Shown here: one piece after another, positions 25,601 to 33,877 of the stretch
How the letters are laid out: the number at the start of each line of letters is the position of its first letter
How positions within the stretch are numbered: the stretch's first letter is position 1
NCBI GenBank assembly: GCA_964004625.1
Contig: CAXFOB010000023.1
Span: 1-33,894 of the forward strand
Source of the DNA: GCA-002697625 sp002697625
Lineage (GTDB): Bacteria > Bacteroidota > Bacteroidia > Flavobacteriales > BACL11
Length of the DNA: 33,894 nucleotides
Direction: 5' to 3'
Notes under the pieces: generated by a model
Told to the model about the DNA's origin: nothing
Databases searched by the model: none
Seen by the model: only the letters and a program-made list of their open reading frames with translations
Translations under genes and position numbers: made by a program

Positions 25601-26962
25601 ACCTAATCTGTGAAGTGTAGGAGCTCTGTTTAATAATACAGGGTGTCCCTTCATTACACTTTCTAAAATATCCCAAACAACTGGCTCTCTATTATCTATA
25701 ATTCTTTTACCAGATTTTACAGTTTTTACAATTCCTCTTTCTATCAATTTTCTGATAATAAACGGCTTGTAAAGTTCAGCTGCCATATCCTTTGGTAAAC
25801 CACATTCATGTAATTTTAATTCCGGTCCTACAACAATAACTGAACGAGCAGAATAATCTACTCTTTTACCAAGTAAGTTCTGACGGAACCTACCTTGTTT
25901 TCCTTTCAAGGAATCAGATAATGACTTTAAAGCTCTGTTTCCATCTGTTTTAATCGCAGAAGACTTTCTTGAGTTATCTAACAAAGCATCAACTGCCTCT
26001 TGCAACATTCTTTTTTCGTTTCTTAAAATCACTTCGGGAGCATTAATCTCCATTAATCTTTTTAATCTATTATTTCTGATGATAACTCTTCTATATAAAT
26101 CATTTAAATCAGAAGTAGCAAATCTACCTCCATCTAATGGAACTAAAGGTCTTAACTCTGGTGGAATAATAGGAAGTACCTTTAACACCATCCACTCAGG
26201 TCTATTTTCTGTATGAGTTTGAGCTTCTTTAAAAGCTTCTACAACTTGTAATCTCTTTAAAGCTTCCGTTTTTCTTTGTTGAGAAGTTTCATGTTTTGCT
26301 TTATGTCTTAACTCATGAGATAAAGGTTCTAATTGTACTCTACTTAACATTTCAATAAGAGCTTCTGCTCCCATTTTTGCAATAAATTTATTTTCATCTG
26401 AGTCGGACAAATGTTGATTTGTAGGATCTAAGTTTTCTAAAACATTTAAGTATTCTTCTTCTGTAATAAAGTCGTTTACTTCAATTGGATTACCTTCTTC
26501 ATTTAAAGCTCCTTCCACAGTTTGAATAACTACATATCTTTCGTAATATATAATCTGGTCCATTTTCTTAGAAGGTAATCCTAAAAGATAACCTATTTTA
26601 TTTGGCAAAGTTCTAAAATACCAAATATGAGCAACAGGCACAACCAAATTAATATGACCTACTCTTTCTCGTCTTACTTTCTTCTCTGTAACTTCCACCC
26701 CGCATCGATCACAAATAATGCCTCTATATCTAATTCTTTTATATTTCCCACAATGGCACTCAAAATCTTTAGTAGGTCCAAAAATTCTTTCACAAAACAA
26801 ACCATCTCTTTCAGGTTTATATGTTCTATAGTTAATTGTTTCAGGTTTTGTTACCTCTCCTGATGATTTTGCTAATATATCTTCTGGAGAAGATAAACTA
26901 ACTTTTAAAGTACTATAGTCTGCAGACTGTTTTTTAATTTTATTTCTGTTATTATATGTCAT
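22625..26962 (-). CDS. rpoC: DNA-directed RNA polymerase subunit beta'
   Basis: The 1445-residue beta' subunit is near full length for the phylum. It carries the N-terminal zinc finger (CHCGKYKR...CDRCG), the bridge regions, the catalytic NADFDGDQM with three metal-binding aspartates (about 478-486), the trigger-loop region (EPGTQLTLRTFH) and the second zinc cluster (CETKRGICAKCYGR). The in-frame start at 27007 was rejected because it would place 15 unrelated residues before the conserved MTYNNRNK beginning and overlap rpoB. The chosen ATG at 26962 has an AAAGGA ribosome-binding-like sequence 8 bases before it, rare in this window. It begins 19 bases after the rpoB stop. Confidence 0.98.
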   Translation of the reverse strand: MTYNNRNKIKKQSADYSTLKVSLSSPEDILAKSSGEVTKPETINYRTYKPERDGLFCERIFGPTKDFECHCGKYKRIRYRGIICDRCGVEVTEKKVRRERVGHINLVVPVAHIWYFRTLPNKIGYLLGLPSKKMDQIIYYERYVVIQTVEGALNEEGNPIEVNDFITEEEYLNVLENLDPTNQHLSDSDENKFIAKMGAEALIEMLSRVQLEPLSHELRHKAKHETSQQRKTEALKRLQVVEAFKEAQTHTENRPEWMVLKVLPIIPPELRPLVPLDGGRFATSDLNDLYRRVIIRNNRLKRLMEINAPEVILRNEKRMLQEAVDALLDNSRKSSAIKTDGNRALKSLSDSLKGKQGRFRQNLLGKRVDYSARSVIVVGPELKLHECGLPKDMAAELYKPFIIRKLIERGIVKTVKSGKRIIDNREPVVWDILESVMKGHPVLLNRAPTLHRLGIQAFQPKMIEGKAIQLHPLACTAFNADFDGDQMAVHLPLGADAILEAQILMLGSHNILNPANGAPITVPSQDMVLGLYYMTKPRKSTEDHVVRGEGKSFYSLEDVKIAYNEKIIDLHAIIKVKITKVDGTSELKETTVGRVLFNEFVPEEVDFVDQLLTKKSLRDIIGGILKVCGVPRTVQFLDDIKGLGYNMAFKGGLSFNLGDVIVPEEKIGLLEDAHTKVEEVKNNYNMGFITNNERYNQVIDIWTNTNAKLTDTVMRDMISDNQGFNSVYMMLDSGARGSKEQIRQLAGMRGLMAKPKKSGDHGESIIENPITTNFSEGLSILEYFISTHGARKGLADTALKTADAGYLTRRLVDVAADVVVIEEDCGTLRGLVTTALKKNEDIIESLYDRIVGRVNLHDIYNPKNDQLICESGNEITEEIAKSIVDSGIEEVEIRSALTCETKRGICAKCYGRSLSTSQMVQKGEAVGVIAAQSIGEPGTQLTLRTFHVGGTASRSTVDASVIIKKSGMIIIDDLRTINTKDEDGNDVELVISRSAELRVIDPKQDIVIATHNIPYGSSIYIKDGEVKKGDIICDWDPYNAVIVSEIDGVTEFDYIEEGVTYRLEQDDLTGFKQKVIIDSRNKKQSPTIVVKGAKKDGERSYSIPVGAHVSLDDNQKIKKGTILCKIPRTIGSSGDITGGLPRVTQLFEARNPSNPAIVSEIDGIVSFGPKIKRGNKEIVITSKDDQVKKYLVPLSKHILVQENDFVRAGLPLCDGVITPRDILAIKGIKAVQEYIVNEVQEVYRLQGVKINDKHFEVVVRQMMRKVEVLDAGDTTLLEKQLIDKHDFMEANDKIFDKKYVEDPGDSENFQSGQLISVRQLREENSRLKRKDMKLLEVVDATPAVSTPVLQGITRASLHTDSWVSAASFQETTKVLNEASIRAKIDTLKGLKENVIVGHKIPAGTGLFNSNDIVVGSQVEMDRLESLKSVTPSEEVAEMLEAPKED

Positions 26963-26981
26963 GTTTTTTTCCTTTAAAAGA

Positions 26982-29900
26982 TTATTCAAATGAAACTTTA
27001 AGACCAAGTCCTCTTAATTCGTGTAATAATACATTAAATGATTCTGGAATACCTGATGAGGGTAATGATTTACCTTTTACTATAGCTTCATAAGCTTTGG
27101 CTCTACCTATTACATCATCCGATTTAAGAGTCATCATCTCTTGTAAAATATTAGAAGCTCCATATCCTTCAAGTGCCCAAACCTCCATCTCTCCTAGTCT
27201 TTGTCCTCCAAATTGAGCCTTACCTCCAAGAGGTTGCTGGGTGATAAGTGAATATGGTCCAATTGATCTGGCATGCATCTTATCGTCAATTAAGTGTCCA
27301 AGTTTTAACATGTAAATAACACCTACTGTAGCTGGTTGATCAAATTTATCTCCTGTACCACCATCATATAAATATGTTTTTCCAAATCTTGGGATTCCAG
27401 CAGCATCTAACTCTACATTTATTTGATCCATAGAAGCACCATCAAAAACAGGAGTAAAATATTTTTTACCTAGTTCTTGACCTGCCCAACCTAATATAGT
27501 TTCATAAATCTGTCCAAGGTTCATCCTAGATGGTACACCAAGTGGATTTAGAACAATATCTACAGGTGTTCCATCTTCTAAGAACGGCATATCTTCATCA
27601 CGAACTATTCTAGCTACAATACCTTTATTACCATGACGACCCGCTAATTTATCACCAACTTTTACTTTTCTTTTCTTTGCTATATAAACTGTCGCTAATT
27701 GTAGTACTCCCTTAGGTAATTCATCTCCTACAGTAATAGCAAACCTTTTTCTTCTATATTCTCCAAATATATCGTTGTACTTTCGGATATATCCTTGAAT
27801 AATTTTAATAAGAATAATATTATTTTCTTTATTTGTAGTCCATTTATTTGGATTTACACTTAAAAAATCAACTTGCATTAACACTTTCTGAGTAAACTTA
27901 ACGGATTTTGCAATCACCTCCTCACCAAGGACATTGTTAATTCCTTGAGAAGATTTACCTCCTACTAATTGATACAATTTATCAACTAATACTTTCTTTA
28001 ATTTTAATGCTTCTAACTCAAAATCTTTATCGATAGATTCTAACTCTTCTTTATCTTGAGCTTTCATTCTTCTATCTTTTATTGTTTTTGAGAATAACGT
28101 TTTTCCGATAACTACTCCAGCATGTGATGGTTTTGCTTTTAATGATGCATCTTTGACATCTCCAGCTTTCTCCCCAAAAATTGCTCTAAGTAATTTTTCT
28201 TCAGGAGTTGGATCTGATTCTCCTTTTGGAGTAATCTTACCAATCAGAATATTACCCGCTTTGACCCGAGCACCAATTCTAATCATACCAAACTCATCTA
28301 AATCTTTTGTAGCTTCTTCACTTACATTGGGAATGTCAGCAGTAAGTTCCTCGGCTCCTCTCTTTGTTTCTCGAACAGATACATTATGTTCTTCAATATG
28401 TAGAGAAGTAAATAAATCTTCTCTAGCTACTCTTTCTGAAAGAACAATTGCATCCTCAAAATTATATCCTTTCCAAGGCATAAATGCCACCTTAAGATTT
28501 CTTCCTAGTGCTAGTTCTCCATCCTGAGTCGCGTATCCTTCACATAATACTTGACCTTTAGTTACTTTATCTCCTATTTTTACAATAGGACGAATATTCA
28601 TACAAGTATTTTGATTTGTCTTTAAGAATTTAGTTAATAAATATGTCTTTTCATCTTCATCAAAACTAATTAACTGCTCTTCATTCGACTTCTTATATTT
28701 GATTACAATCTTACTTGCATCAACATATTTAACAACTCCTACACCTTCTGAATTGATTAAAGCTCTAGAATCCTTTGCAACATGAGGTTCTAATCCTGTT
28801 CCTACAATAGGAGCGTCCGTTCTTAATAACGGTACTGCCTGACGCATCATGTTAGACCCCATCAGAGCTCTATTTGCATCATCATGCTCCAAGAATGGAA
28901 TTAAAGATGCAGCTATAGAAGCAATCTGGTTAGGAGCTACATCCATTAAACCCACATTTTCAGGTTCTGTTACAGGATAATCATGTCCTAATCTAGTTTT
29001 TACAGTTTCATTTTCAAAACTACCATCTTGTTTTATAGGTGCATTTGCCTGAGCAATTGTTAAATCTTCCTCTTGCTCTGCACTTAAATATATAGGGCTA
29101 TCTTCTAAATTTACTTTACCATCTACCACTTTTCTGTATGGAGTTTCAATAAATCCTAAATCATTTACTTTAGCAAAAACACATAAAGATGAAATAAGTC
29201 CAATATTTGGCCCTTCAGGGGTCTCAATCGGACACAATCTTCCATAGTGAGTATAATGAACATCTCTCACCTCAAATCCAGCTCTTTCTCTAGTAAGTCC
29301 TCCTGGTCCTAAAGCAGAAACTCTTCTTTTATGAGTAACCTCTGCAAGTGGATTTGTTTGATCCATAAACTGAGAAAGTTGAGATGTACCAAAGAATGAG
29401 TTAATTACAGACGATAATGTTTTAGCATTAATCAAATCTGTTGGAGTAAAGACTTCATTATCTCTTACATTCATTCTATCTCTAATAGTTCTAGCCATTC
29501 TGTTTAAGCCAATATAGAACTGATTAGATAATTGATCTCCAACTGTTCTTACCCTTCTGTTGCTTAAGTGATCTATATCATCAACATCAACTTTTGAGTT
29601 TGTAAGCTCAATTAATTGTTTGATAATCTCAATAATATCTTCATTTGTAAGAACATATTTATCTTCAGGAGTATCAATTTTTAATCTATTATTAATTCTA
29701 TGTCTACCTACAGCACCAAGACTATATCTTTGATCCGAGAAGAAAAGTTTATCAATAACTCCTATTGCCGTTCCTTCATCTGGAGGCTCAGCACTTCTTA
29801 ATTGTCTATAAATATAAACAACTGCCTCTTTTAATGAATTAGTTGGATCTTTTTGTAATGTATTGTGGATAATAGCATGCTCCCCATTTGATTCTTCTCT

Positions 29901-30788
29901 ATGTAATAAAATAACTGCTGAACCAGATTCAACAATTGCATCTATATGTTGTTTTTCAATAATAATATCTCTTTCTAAGATAACCTCATTTCTTTCAATA
30001 GAAACTAATTCTGCAGTATCCTCATCTACAAAGTCCTCTACCCAAGATTTCAACACCCTTGAAGCAAGTTTTCTACCAATAACCCTTTTCAATCCACTTT
30101 TAGATACTTTTACCTCATCTGCTAAGTCAAAAATTTGTAATATTTCTCTATCACTCTCATAACCTATCGCTCTTAATAAAGTAGTAACTGGAACTTTTTT
30201 CTTTCTATCAATATATGCATACATCACATCATTGATATCTGTATTAAATTCAATCCAAGATCCTTTAAAAGGAATAACTCTAGCTGAATATAATTTTGTT
30301 CCGTTTGAGTGGAAACTATGACCAAAGAATAATCCTGGAGATCTGTGTAATTGAGAAACTACTACCTTTTCAGCACCATTAACAACAAATGTTCCTTTAG
30401 GTGTCATAAATGGGATATTACCAAAATACACCTCTTGTACTATTGTTTCAAAATCCTCATGATCGGGATCTGTACAATAAAGTTTTAACTTTACTTTTAA
30501 AGGCACTTTATATGTTAAACCTCTCTGAATACATTCTTTAATAGAATATCTAGGAGGATCAATTGTATAATCTATAAATTCTAAAACAAAATTATTTCTT
30601 GCATCAGTTATTGGAAAAAGCTCTGAGAAAGTTTGATATAAACCTTCGTTTTTTCTTTCATCTACTGTTGTACCAGTCTGAAAAAATGCACTAAATGTCT
30701 CTAACTGAATATCCAAAAAATCTGGATAATCCATTTGCTTTTCAATGGATGCGAAATTGGTTCTTTGGGGGTTATTTATGTTTGACAA
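26982..30788 (-). CDS. rpoB: DNA-directed RNA polymerase subunit beta
   Basis: The 1268-residue subunit has all conserved blocks, including the rifampicin-region sequence SQLSQFMDQ..PL.E.THKRR.SALGPGG with the sensitive-type Asp, His and Ser positions kept. The GRHGNKG and FEDAI active-centre segments are also present, as is the C-terminal PLGGKAQFGGQR...WALEGYGA. The start appears to be TTG at 30788: the N-terminus then reads MSNINNPQRTNFAS, in line with related RpoB proteins that begin about 20 residues before the YPDFLDIQ motif. No in-frame ATG precedes it closely, and no ribosome-binding sequence is seen. The 97-base gap upstream contains an attenuator-like hairpin. Confidence 0.97.
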   Translation of the reverse strand: MSNINNPQRTNFASIEKQMDYPDFLDIQLETFSAFFQTGTTVDERKNEGLYQTFSELFPITDARNNFVLEFIDYTIDPPRYSIKECIQRGLTYKVPLKVKLKLYCTDPDHEDFETIVQEVYFGNIPFMTPKGTFVVNGAEKVVVSQLHRSPGLFFGHSFHSNGTKLYSARVIPFKGSWIEFNTDINDVMYAYIDRKKKVPVTTLLRAIGYESDREILQIFDLADEVKVSKSGLKRVIGRKLASRVLKSWVEDFVDEDTAELVSIERNEVILERDIIIEKQHIDAIVESGSAVILLHREESNGEHAIIHNTLQKDPTNSLKEAVVYIYRQLRSAEPPDEGTAIGVIDKLFFSDQRYSLGAVGRHRINNRLKIDTPEDKYVLTNEDIIEIIKQLIELTNSKVDVDDIDHLSNRRVRTVGDQLSNQFYIGLNRMARTIRDRMNVRDNEVFTPTDLINAKTLSSVINSFFGTSQLSQFMDQTNPLAEVTHKRRVSALGPGGLTRERAGFEVRDVHYTHYGRLCPIETPEGPNIGLISSLCVFAKVNDLGFIETPYRKVVDGKVNLEDSPIYLSAEQEEDLTIAQANAPIKQDGSFENETVKTRLGHDYPVTEPENVGLMDVAPNQIASIAASLIPFLEHDDANRALMGSNMMRQAVPLLRTDAPIVGTGLEPHVAKDSRALINSEGVGVVKYVDASKIVIKYKKSNEEQLISFDEDEKTYLLTKFLKTNQNTCMNIRPIVKIGDKVTKGQVLCEGYATQDGELALGRNLKVAFMPWKGYNFEDAIVLSERVAREDLFTSLHIEEHNVSVRETKRGAEELTADIPNVSEEATKDLDEFGMIRIGARVKAGNILIGKITPKGESDPTPEEKLLRAIFGEKAGDVKDASLKAKPSHAGVVIGKTLFSKTIKDRRMKAQDKEELESIDKDFELEALKLKKVLVDKLYQLVGGKSSQGINNVLGEEVIAKSVKFTQKVLMQVDFLSVNPNKWTTNKENNIILIKIIQGYIRKYNDIFGEYRRKRFAITVGDELPKGVLQLATVYIAKKRKVKVGDKLAGRHGNKGIVARIVRDEDMPFLEDGTPVDIVLNPLGVPSRMNLGQIYETILGWAGQELGKKYFTPVFDGASMDQINVELDAAGIPRFGKTYLYDGGTGDKFDQPATVGVIYMLKLGHLIDDKMHARSIGPYSLITQQPLGGKAQFGGQRLGEMEVWALEGYGASNILQEMMTLKSDDVIGRAKAYEAIVKGKSLPSSGIPESFNVLLHELRGLGLKVSFE

Positions 30789-30834
30789 GCTACTACGTTT
30801 TAAGTTAAAAAAAGTGTTCTATAAAAAACGAAAT

Positions 30835-30866
30835 GGTTTAGACCTTATATCTATAAGATCTAAACC
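30835..30866 (-). terminator. Attenuator-like hairpin between rplL and rpoB
   Basis: On the transcribed strand GGTTTAGA-T-CTTATA pairs with TATAAG-G-TCTAAACC. The one non-Watson-Crick position is a U-G wobble in this RNA but a C/A mismatch on the opposite strand, so the structure is continuous only in the rpoB-direction transcript. It is followed after about 5 bases by a T-rich run (GTTTTTTATAG). It is positioned like the rplL-rpoB attenuator known from E. coli. Confidence 0.65.
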
Positions 30867-30885
30867 TAACGTATGTAAAAATATA

Positions 30886-31263
30886 CTACTTAAGTTCTAC
30901 TTCAGCTCCAGCTTCTTCTAACTGAGCTTTAAGAGCTTCCGCTTCATCTTTAGCACAAGCTTCTTTAACAGTTGCAGGAGCACCATCAACTAATTCCTTA
31001 GCGTCCTTCAATCCTTTACCTGTTAATTCTTTTACTAATTTCACAACTGCTAATTTAGAACCACCAGCTGCTTTAAGTATTACATCAAACTCTGATTTTT
31101 CATCACCACCAGCTTCACCTCCACCAGCAGCAGGTCCTGCTACTGCTACAGCTGCTGCAGCTGGTTCGATACCATACTCATCTTTTAAAATATTAGCTAA
31201 TTCATTTACATCTTTTACTGAAAGATTAACTAATTGTTCTGCGAAATCTTTTAAATCTGCCAT
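30886..31263 (-). CDS. rplL: 50S ribosomal protein L7/L12
   Basis: The 125-residue stalk protein has the N-terminal dimerisation helices (VNLSVKDVNELANILKDEYG), an alanine/glycine hinge (about 33-52), and the C-terminal domain with SEFDVIL...GSKLAVVKLVKELTGKGLKDAKELVDGAP, which contacts elongation factors. Length is normal. It lies 56 bases after rplJ, whose product anchors L7/L12 dimers to the ribosome, and 97 bases before rpoB. Confidence 0.98.
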   Translation of the reverse strand: MADLKDFAEQLVNLSVKDVNELANILKDEYGIEPAAAAVAVAGPAAGGGEAGGDEKSEFDVILKAAGGSKLAVVKLVKELTGKGLKDAKELVDGAPATVKEACAKDEAEALKAQLEEAGAEVELK

Positions 31264-31319
31264 TTTATTTATTTTTAATTATTTTACGATTCTATTTAAT
31301 GTTGGAAGCATTCAATTTT

Positions 31320-31841
31320 TTATTCTACTTTTTCTGAAAGAGTCTTAACAATACCTGATAATGTTGAACCACCAGACTGTAAAGAAGATATAATATTCTT
31401 TGCAGGAGATTGTAACAACATAATAATTTCTGCAATAAGTTCATCTTTCGATTTTAAATCTGATAATATATCAAGGTGTTCTTCTCCAATATAGAAAGCG
31501 GCATCTAAATGGGCTGCCTTAAATACTGGTTTATCATGTTTCTTTCTGAATTCTTTAATTATTTTTGCAGGTTTATTTGCCACATCTGTAAACATAATAG
31601 ATGTATTTCCTTTTAACACATCATAAAGATCTTCAAAATTACCATCATTTCTTTCTAAAGCTTTTTTCAGCAAAGTGTTTTTTACAACTTGTAAAGAAAC
31701 CTCTCTCTTAAAACAAAGTCTTCTTAATGCACTTGATTCTTCAGCAGTTAATCCAGAGATATCTGCTAAATAAAAGTTGCTATTTTCTTGTATACTTTTA
31801 TCAAGTACATCAATAAACTGATTTTTCTCTTCTTTTGTCAT
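31320..31841 (-). CDS. rplJ: 50S ribosomal protein L10
   Basis: The 173-residue protein forms the base of the ribosomal stalk and carries the L7/L12 dimers. It matches the family in MTKEEKNQFIDVLDKS, YLADISGLTAEESSALRRLC, VVKNTLLKKALE and the C-terminal helix (AEIIMLLQSPAKNIISSLQ) that binds L7/L12. It starts 22 bases after rplA. In other bacteria L10 with L7/L12 represses its own operon by binding the rplJ leader; no such structure is obvious in the short gap here. Confidence 0.97.
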   Translation of the reverse strand: MTKEEKNQFIDVLDKSIQENSNFYLADISGLTAEESSALRRLCFKREVSLQVVKNTLLKKALERNDGNFEDLYDVLKGNTSIMFTDVANKPAKIIKEFRKKHDKPVFKAAHLDAAFYIGEEHLDILSDLKSKDELIAEIIMLLQSPAKNIISSLQSGGSTLSGIVKTLSEKVE

Positions 31842-31863
31842 CTTATAATATTATCTAAATATT

Positions 31864-32556
31864 TTAAACTAATGATTTCGATTCAACAGCTACACCTATG
31901 CCCATAGTGCTAGAAATAGAAACACTTTGGATATACGTTCCTTTAGCAGCAGTTGGCTTTAATTTCATAATTGTTTGTAATAACTCATCTGTATTTTCAG
32001 AAATCTTTTCAGCATCAAAAGAAACTTTACCTACGGAAGCGTGAATAATTCCAAACTTATCTACTTTAAAGTCAATTTTACCTTTCTTTACATCAGAAAC
32101 AGCCTTACCAACATCTAAAGTAACAGTTCCAGATTTTGGATTTGGCATCAACCCTCTAGGACCTAAAACTCTACCAAGAGCACCAATTTTACCCATTACT
32201 GATGGCATAGTAATAATAACATCAACATCAGTCCAGCCACCTTTTATTTTTTCAATATATTCATCCAATCCAACAAAATCAGCACCAGCTGTTTTTGCCT
32301 CCTCTTCTTTATCTGCAGTAACTAAAGCTAATACTTTCAATTGTTTTCCTGTGCCATGAGGTAAAGCCACAACACCTCTTACCATTTGATTAGCTTGTTT
32401 TGGATCAACACCTAACTTTACTGCAATATCTACAGAAGCATCAAACTTTTCAGTAGAAGTTTCTTTAACCATTTGAGCAGCTTCTAAAGTAGTATATTCT
32501 GAATCTAAATTTACTTTTGAAATTGCGTCTTTTCTATTTTTACTTAATTTAGCCAT
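31864..32556 (-). CDS. rplA: 50S ribosomal protein L1
   Basis: The 230-residue protein of the L1 stalk is full length. It carries VDIAVKLGVDPKQANQMVRG, LPHGTGK, LGRVLGPRGLMPNPKSGTVT (the RNA-binding loop of the family) and the C-terminal YIQSVSISSTMGIGV. It sits 28 bases after rplK, the usual pair whose mRNA is regulated by L1 in enterobacteria. Confidence 0.98.
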   Translation of the reverse strand: MAKLSKNRKDAISKVNLDSEYTTLEAAQMVKETSTEKFDASVDIAVKLGVDPKQANQMVRGVVALPHGTGKQLKVLALVTADKEEEAKTAGADFVGLDEYIEKIKGGWTDVDVIITMPSVMGKIGALGRVLGPRGLMPNPKSGTVTLDVGKAVSDVKKGKIDFKVDKFGIIHASVGKVSFDAEKISENTDELLQTIMKLKPTAAKGTYIQSVSISSTMGIGVAVESKSLV

Positions 32557-32584
32557 AGGACTATTTTTTTAGTTTTTATCATTA

Positions 32585-33025
32585 TTAATTACTCGGAAAA
32601 GTCCCTTTCACTTTAATTCCCATACTTCTAGCGGTACCCGCAACCATTCTCATAGCAGACTCTACCTTAAATGCATTTAAATCTGCCATTTTATCCTCTG
32701 CAATAGTACGTACCTGATCCCAAGTTACTGTAGCAATCTTTACTCTATTTGGTTCACCAGATCCACTTTTCTTCTTAGCTGCTTCCAACAACTGTGCAGC
32801 CGCAGGAGCTGTTTTAATAATAAACTCAAATGATTTATCAGCAAATACTGTAATAACAACAGGAACAATCTTACCTGCTTTGTCCTGAGTTCTTGCATTA
32901 AACTGCTTACAAAACTCCATAATATTTACACCTTTTGCACCAAGAGCAGGACCAACAGGTGGTGCTGGGTTAGCAGCTCCACCTCTAATTTGTAGTTTAA
33001 TAATACCTATTACTTCTTTTGCCAT
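32585..33025 (-). CDS. rplK: 50S ribosomal protein L11
   Basis: The 146-residue protein binds 23S rRNA in the GTPase centre. It shows the proline-rich N-terminal GGAANPAPPVGPALGAKGVNIMEFCKQFN, the TAPAAAQLLEAAK linker, and the C-terminal MVAGTARSMGIKVKG RNA-binding helix. Length is typical. It begins 12 bases after nusG. Confidence 0.98.
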   Translation of the reverse strand: MAKEVIGIIKLQIRGGAANPAPPVGPALGAKGVNIMEFCKQFNARTQDKAGKIVPVVITVFADKSFEFIIKTAPAAAQLLEAAKKKSGSGEPNRVKIATVTWDQVRTIAEDKMADLNAFKVESAMRMVAGTARSMGIKVKGTFPSN

Positions 33026-33037
33026 TTTTCTTTATTT

Positions 33038-33592
33038 CTAAATTTTTTCAACTTGCATGAAATTAAGCTCCAATGGAGTCTTTCTTCCAAATATTTTTAC
33101 AATTAGTTTTAACTTCTTTTTTTGCTCATCTATAGCTTCTATTTCAGCATTAAAACTATTAAATGGGCCATCAATTACCTTTACTGTCTCTCCTACAACA
33201 AAAGGAATACTAATATTTTCATCTGTTAGAGCCATCTCATCAACTCTTCCAAGAATCTTATTTATTTCACTATCTCTCATAGGTACAGGATCTCCTCCTT
33301 TTGTTGCACCAAGAAATCCTAATACATTCTGAACACCTCTAATGATATGAGGAACTTCTCCTGATAAATTAGCTTCTACTAATAAATAACCTGGAAAGAA
33401 ATTCTTTTCCCTACTTACCTTTTTTCCATTTTTAATTTGAAAAACTTTTTCAGTAGGAATAAGTATTCTAGAGACAAAATCATTAAGATTTAGTCTATCT
33501 ATTTCTTTCTCAACAAATAATTTTGTCTTCTTTTCCTTTCCTCCCATTACTCGGAGAACATACCACTTATGTTCTGAAACTGTACTTTCCAT
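33038..33592 (-). CDS. nusG: Transcription termination/antitermination protein NusG
   Basis: The 184-residue protein binds RNA polymerase and couples transcription to Rho or the ribosome. The NGN domain starts at HKWYVLRVMGGKE and includes FFPGYLLVEA and IRGVQNVLGFLG. The KOW domain begins at VGETVKVIDGPF and ends the protein. An in-frame ATG at 33613 would add 7 residues and overlap secE. The start at 33592 was chosen because it leaves a 7-base gap after secE and gives the usual short N-terminus before KWYV. Confidence 0.95.
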   Translation of the reverse strand: MESTVSEHKWYVLRVMGGKEKKTKLFVEKEIDRLNLNDFVSRILIPTEKVFQIKNGKKVSREKNFFPGYLLVEANLSGEVPHIIRGVQNVLGFLGATKGGDPVPMRDSEINKILGRVDEMALTDENISIPFVVGETVKVIDGPFNSFNAEIEAIDEQKKKLKLIVKIFGRKTPLELNFMQVEKI

Positions 33593-33599
33593 TATATCT

Positions 33600-33788
33600 T
33601 TAAAAGAAATCATAAAATAATTCCATCAATCTACTAAAAACAGAATCCATTAAAAAAATTATTAAAGCAATTATTAAAGAAGCTACAGCTACAACTACGG
33701 CGCTATTTTGTAATTCTTCCCATGTTGGCCATGAAACTTTGTGTAACAATTCATCAAATGAATCTTTTATATAAGAGCTTATTTTCAT
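33600..33788 (-). CDS. secE: Preprotein translocase subunit SecE
   Basis: The 62-residue protein is the short, one-helix form of SecE that clamps SecY in the inner membrane. An amphipathic start (SSYIKDSFDELLHKVSWPTWEEL, with the conserved VSWPTW.E motif) is followed by one membrane helix (about 30-47). It lies 16 bases after tRNA-Trp and 7 bases before nusG. Confidence 0.95.
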   Translation of the reverse strand: MKISSYIKDSFDELLHKVSWPTWEELQNSAVVVAVASLIIALIIFLMDSVFSRLMELFYDFF

Positions 33789-33804
33789 TTTATTTATTTA
33801 TTTG

Positions 33805-33877
33805 CACGGGTGGAGAGACTCGAACTCCCAACCAATGGTTTTGGAGACCACTACTCTACCAATTGAGCTACACCCGT
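33805..33877 (-). tRNA. tRNA-Trp (anticodon CCA)
   Basis: On the minus strand a 73-base cloverleaf forms. The acceptor stem ACGGGTG pairs with CACCCGT, with G as discriminator. The D arm is GCTC-AATTGGTA-GAGT. The anticodon arm GTGGT/ACCAT carries the loop CTCCAAA with anticodon CCA. The T arm is GGGAG-TTCGAGT-CTCTC. The 3' CCA is not encoded. It is placed 16 bases before secE and probably transcribed with it, as in most bacteria. Confidence 0.97.

Noticed and set aside
26963..27007. Longer rpoC start at 27007
   Set aside because: It would overlap the end of rpoB and add residues not like any RpoC N-terminus. The ATG at 26962 has a ribosome-binding-like sequence.
28153..28527. 124-codon plus-strand ORF within rpoB
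   Set aside because: Antisense frame of a highly conserved gene, with serine/proline-rich composition expected from reading codon shadows; no promoter or recognised domain.
29863..30162. 99-codon plus-strand ORF within rpoB
   Set aside because: Shadow of conserved rpoB coding sequence; no independent support.
31264..31319. L10- or L1-type autoregulatory leader structures in the ribosomal protein gaps
   Set aside because: Gaps of 12-56 bases show no convincing stem-loop or rRNA-mimic that could be identified without comparison.
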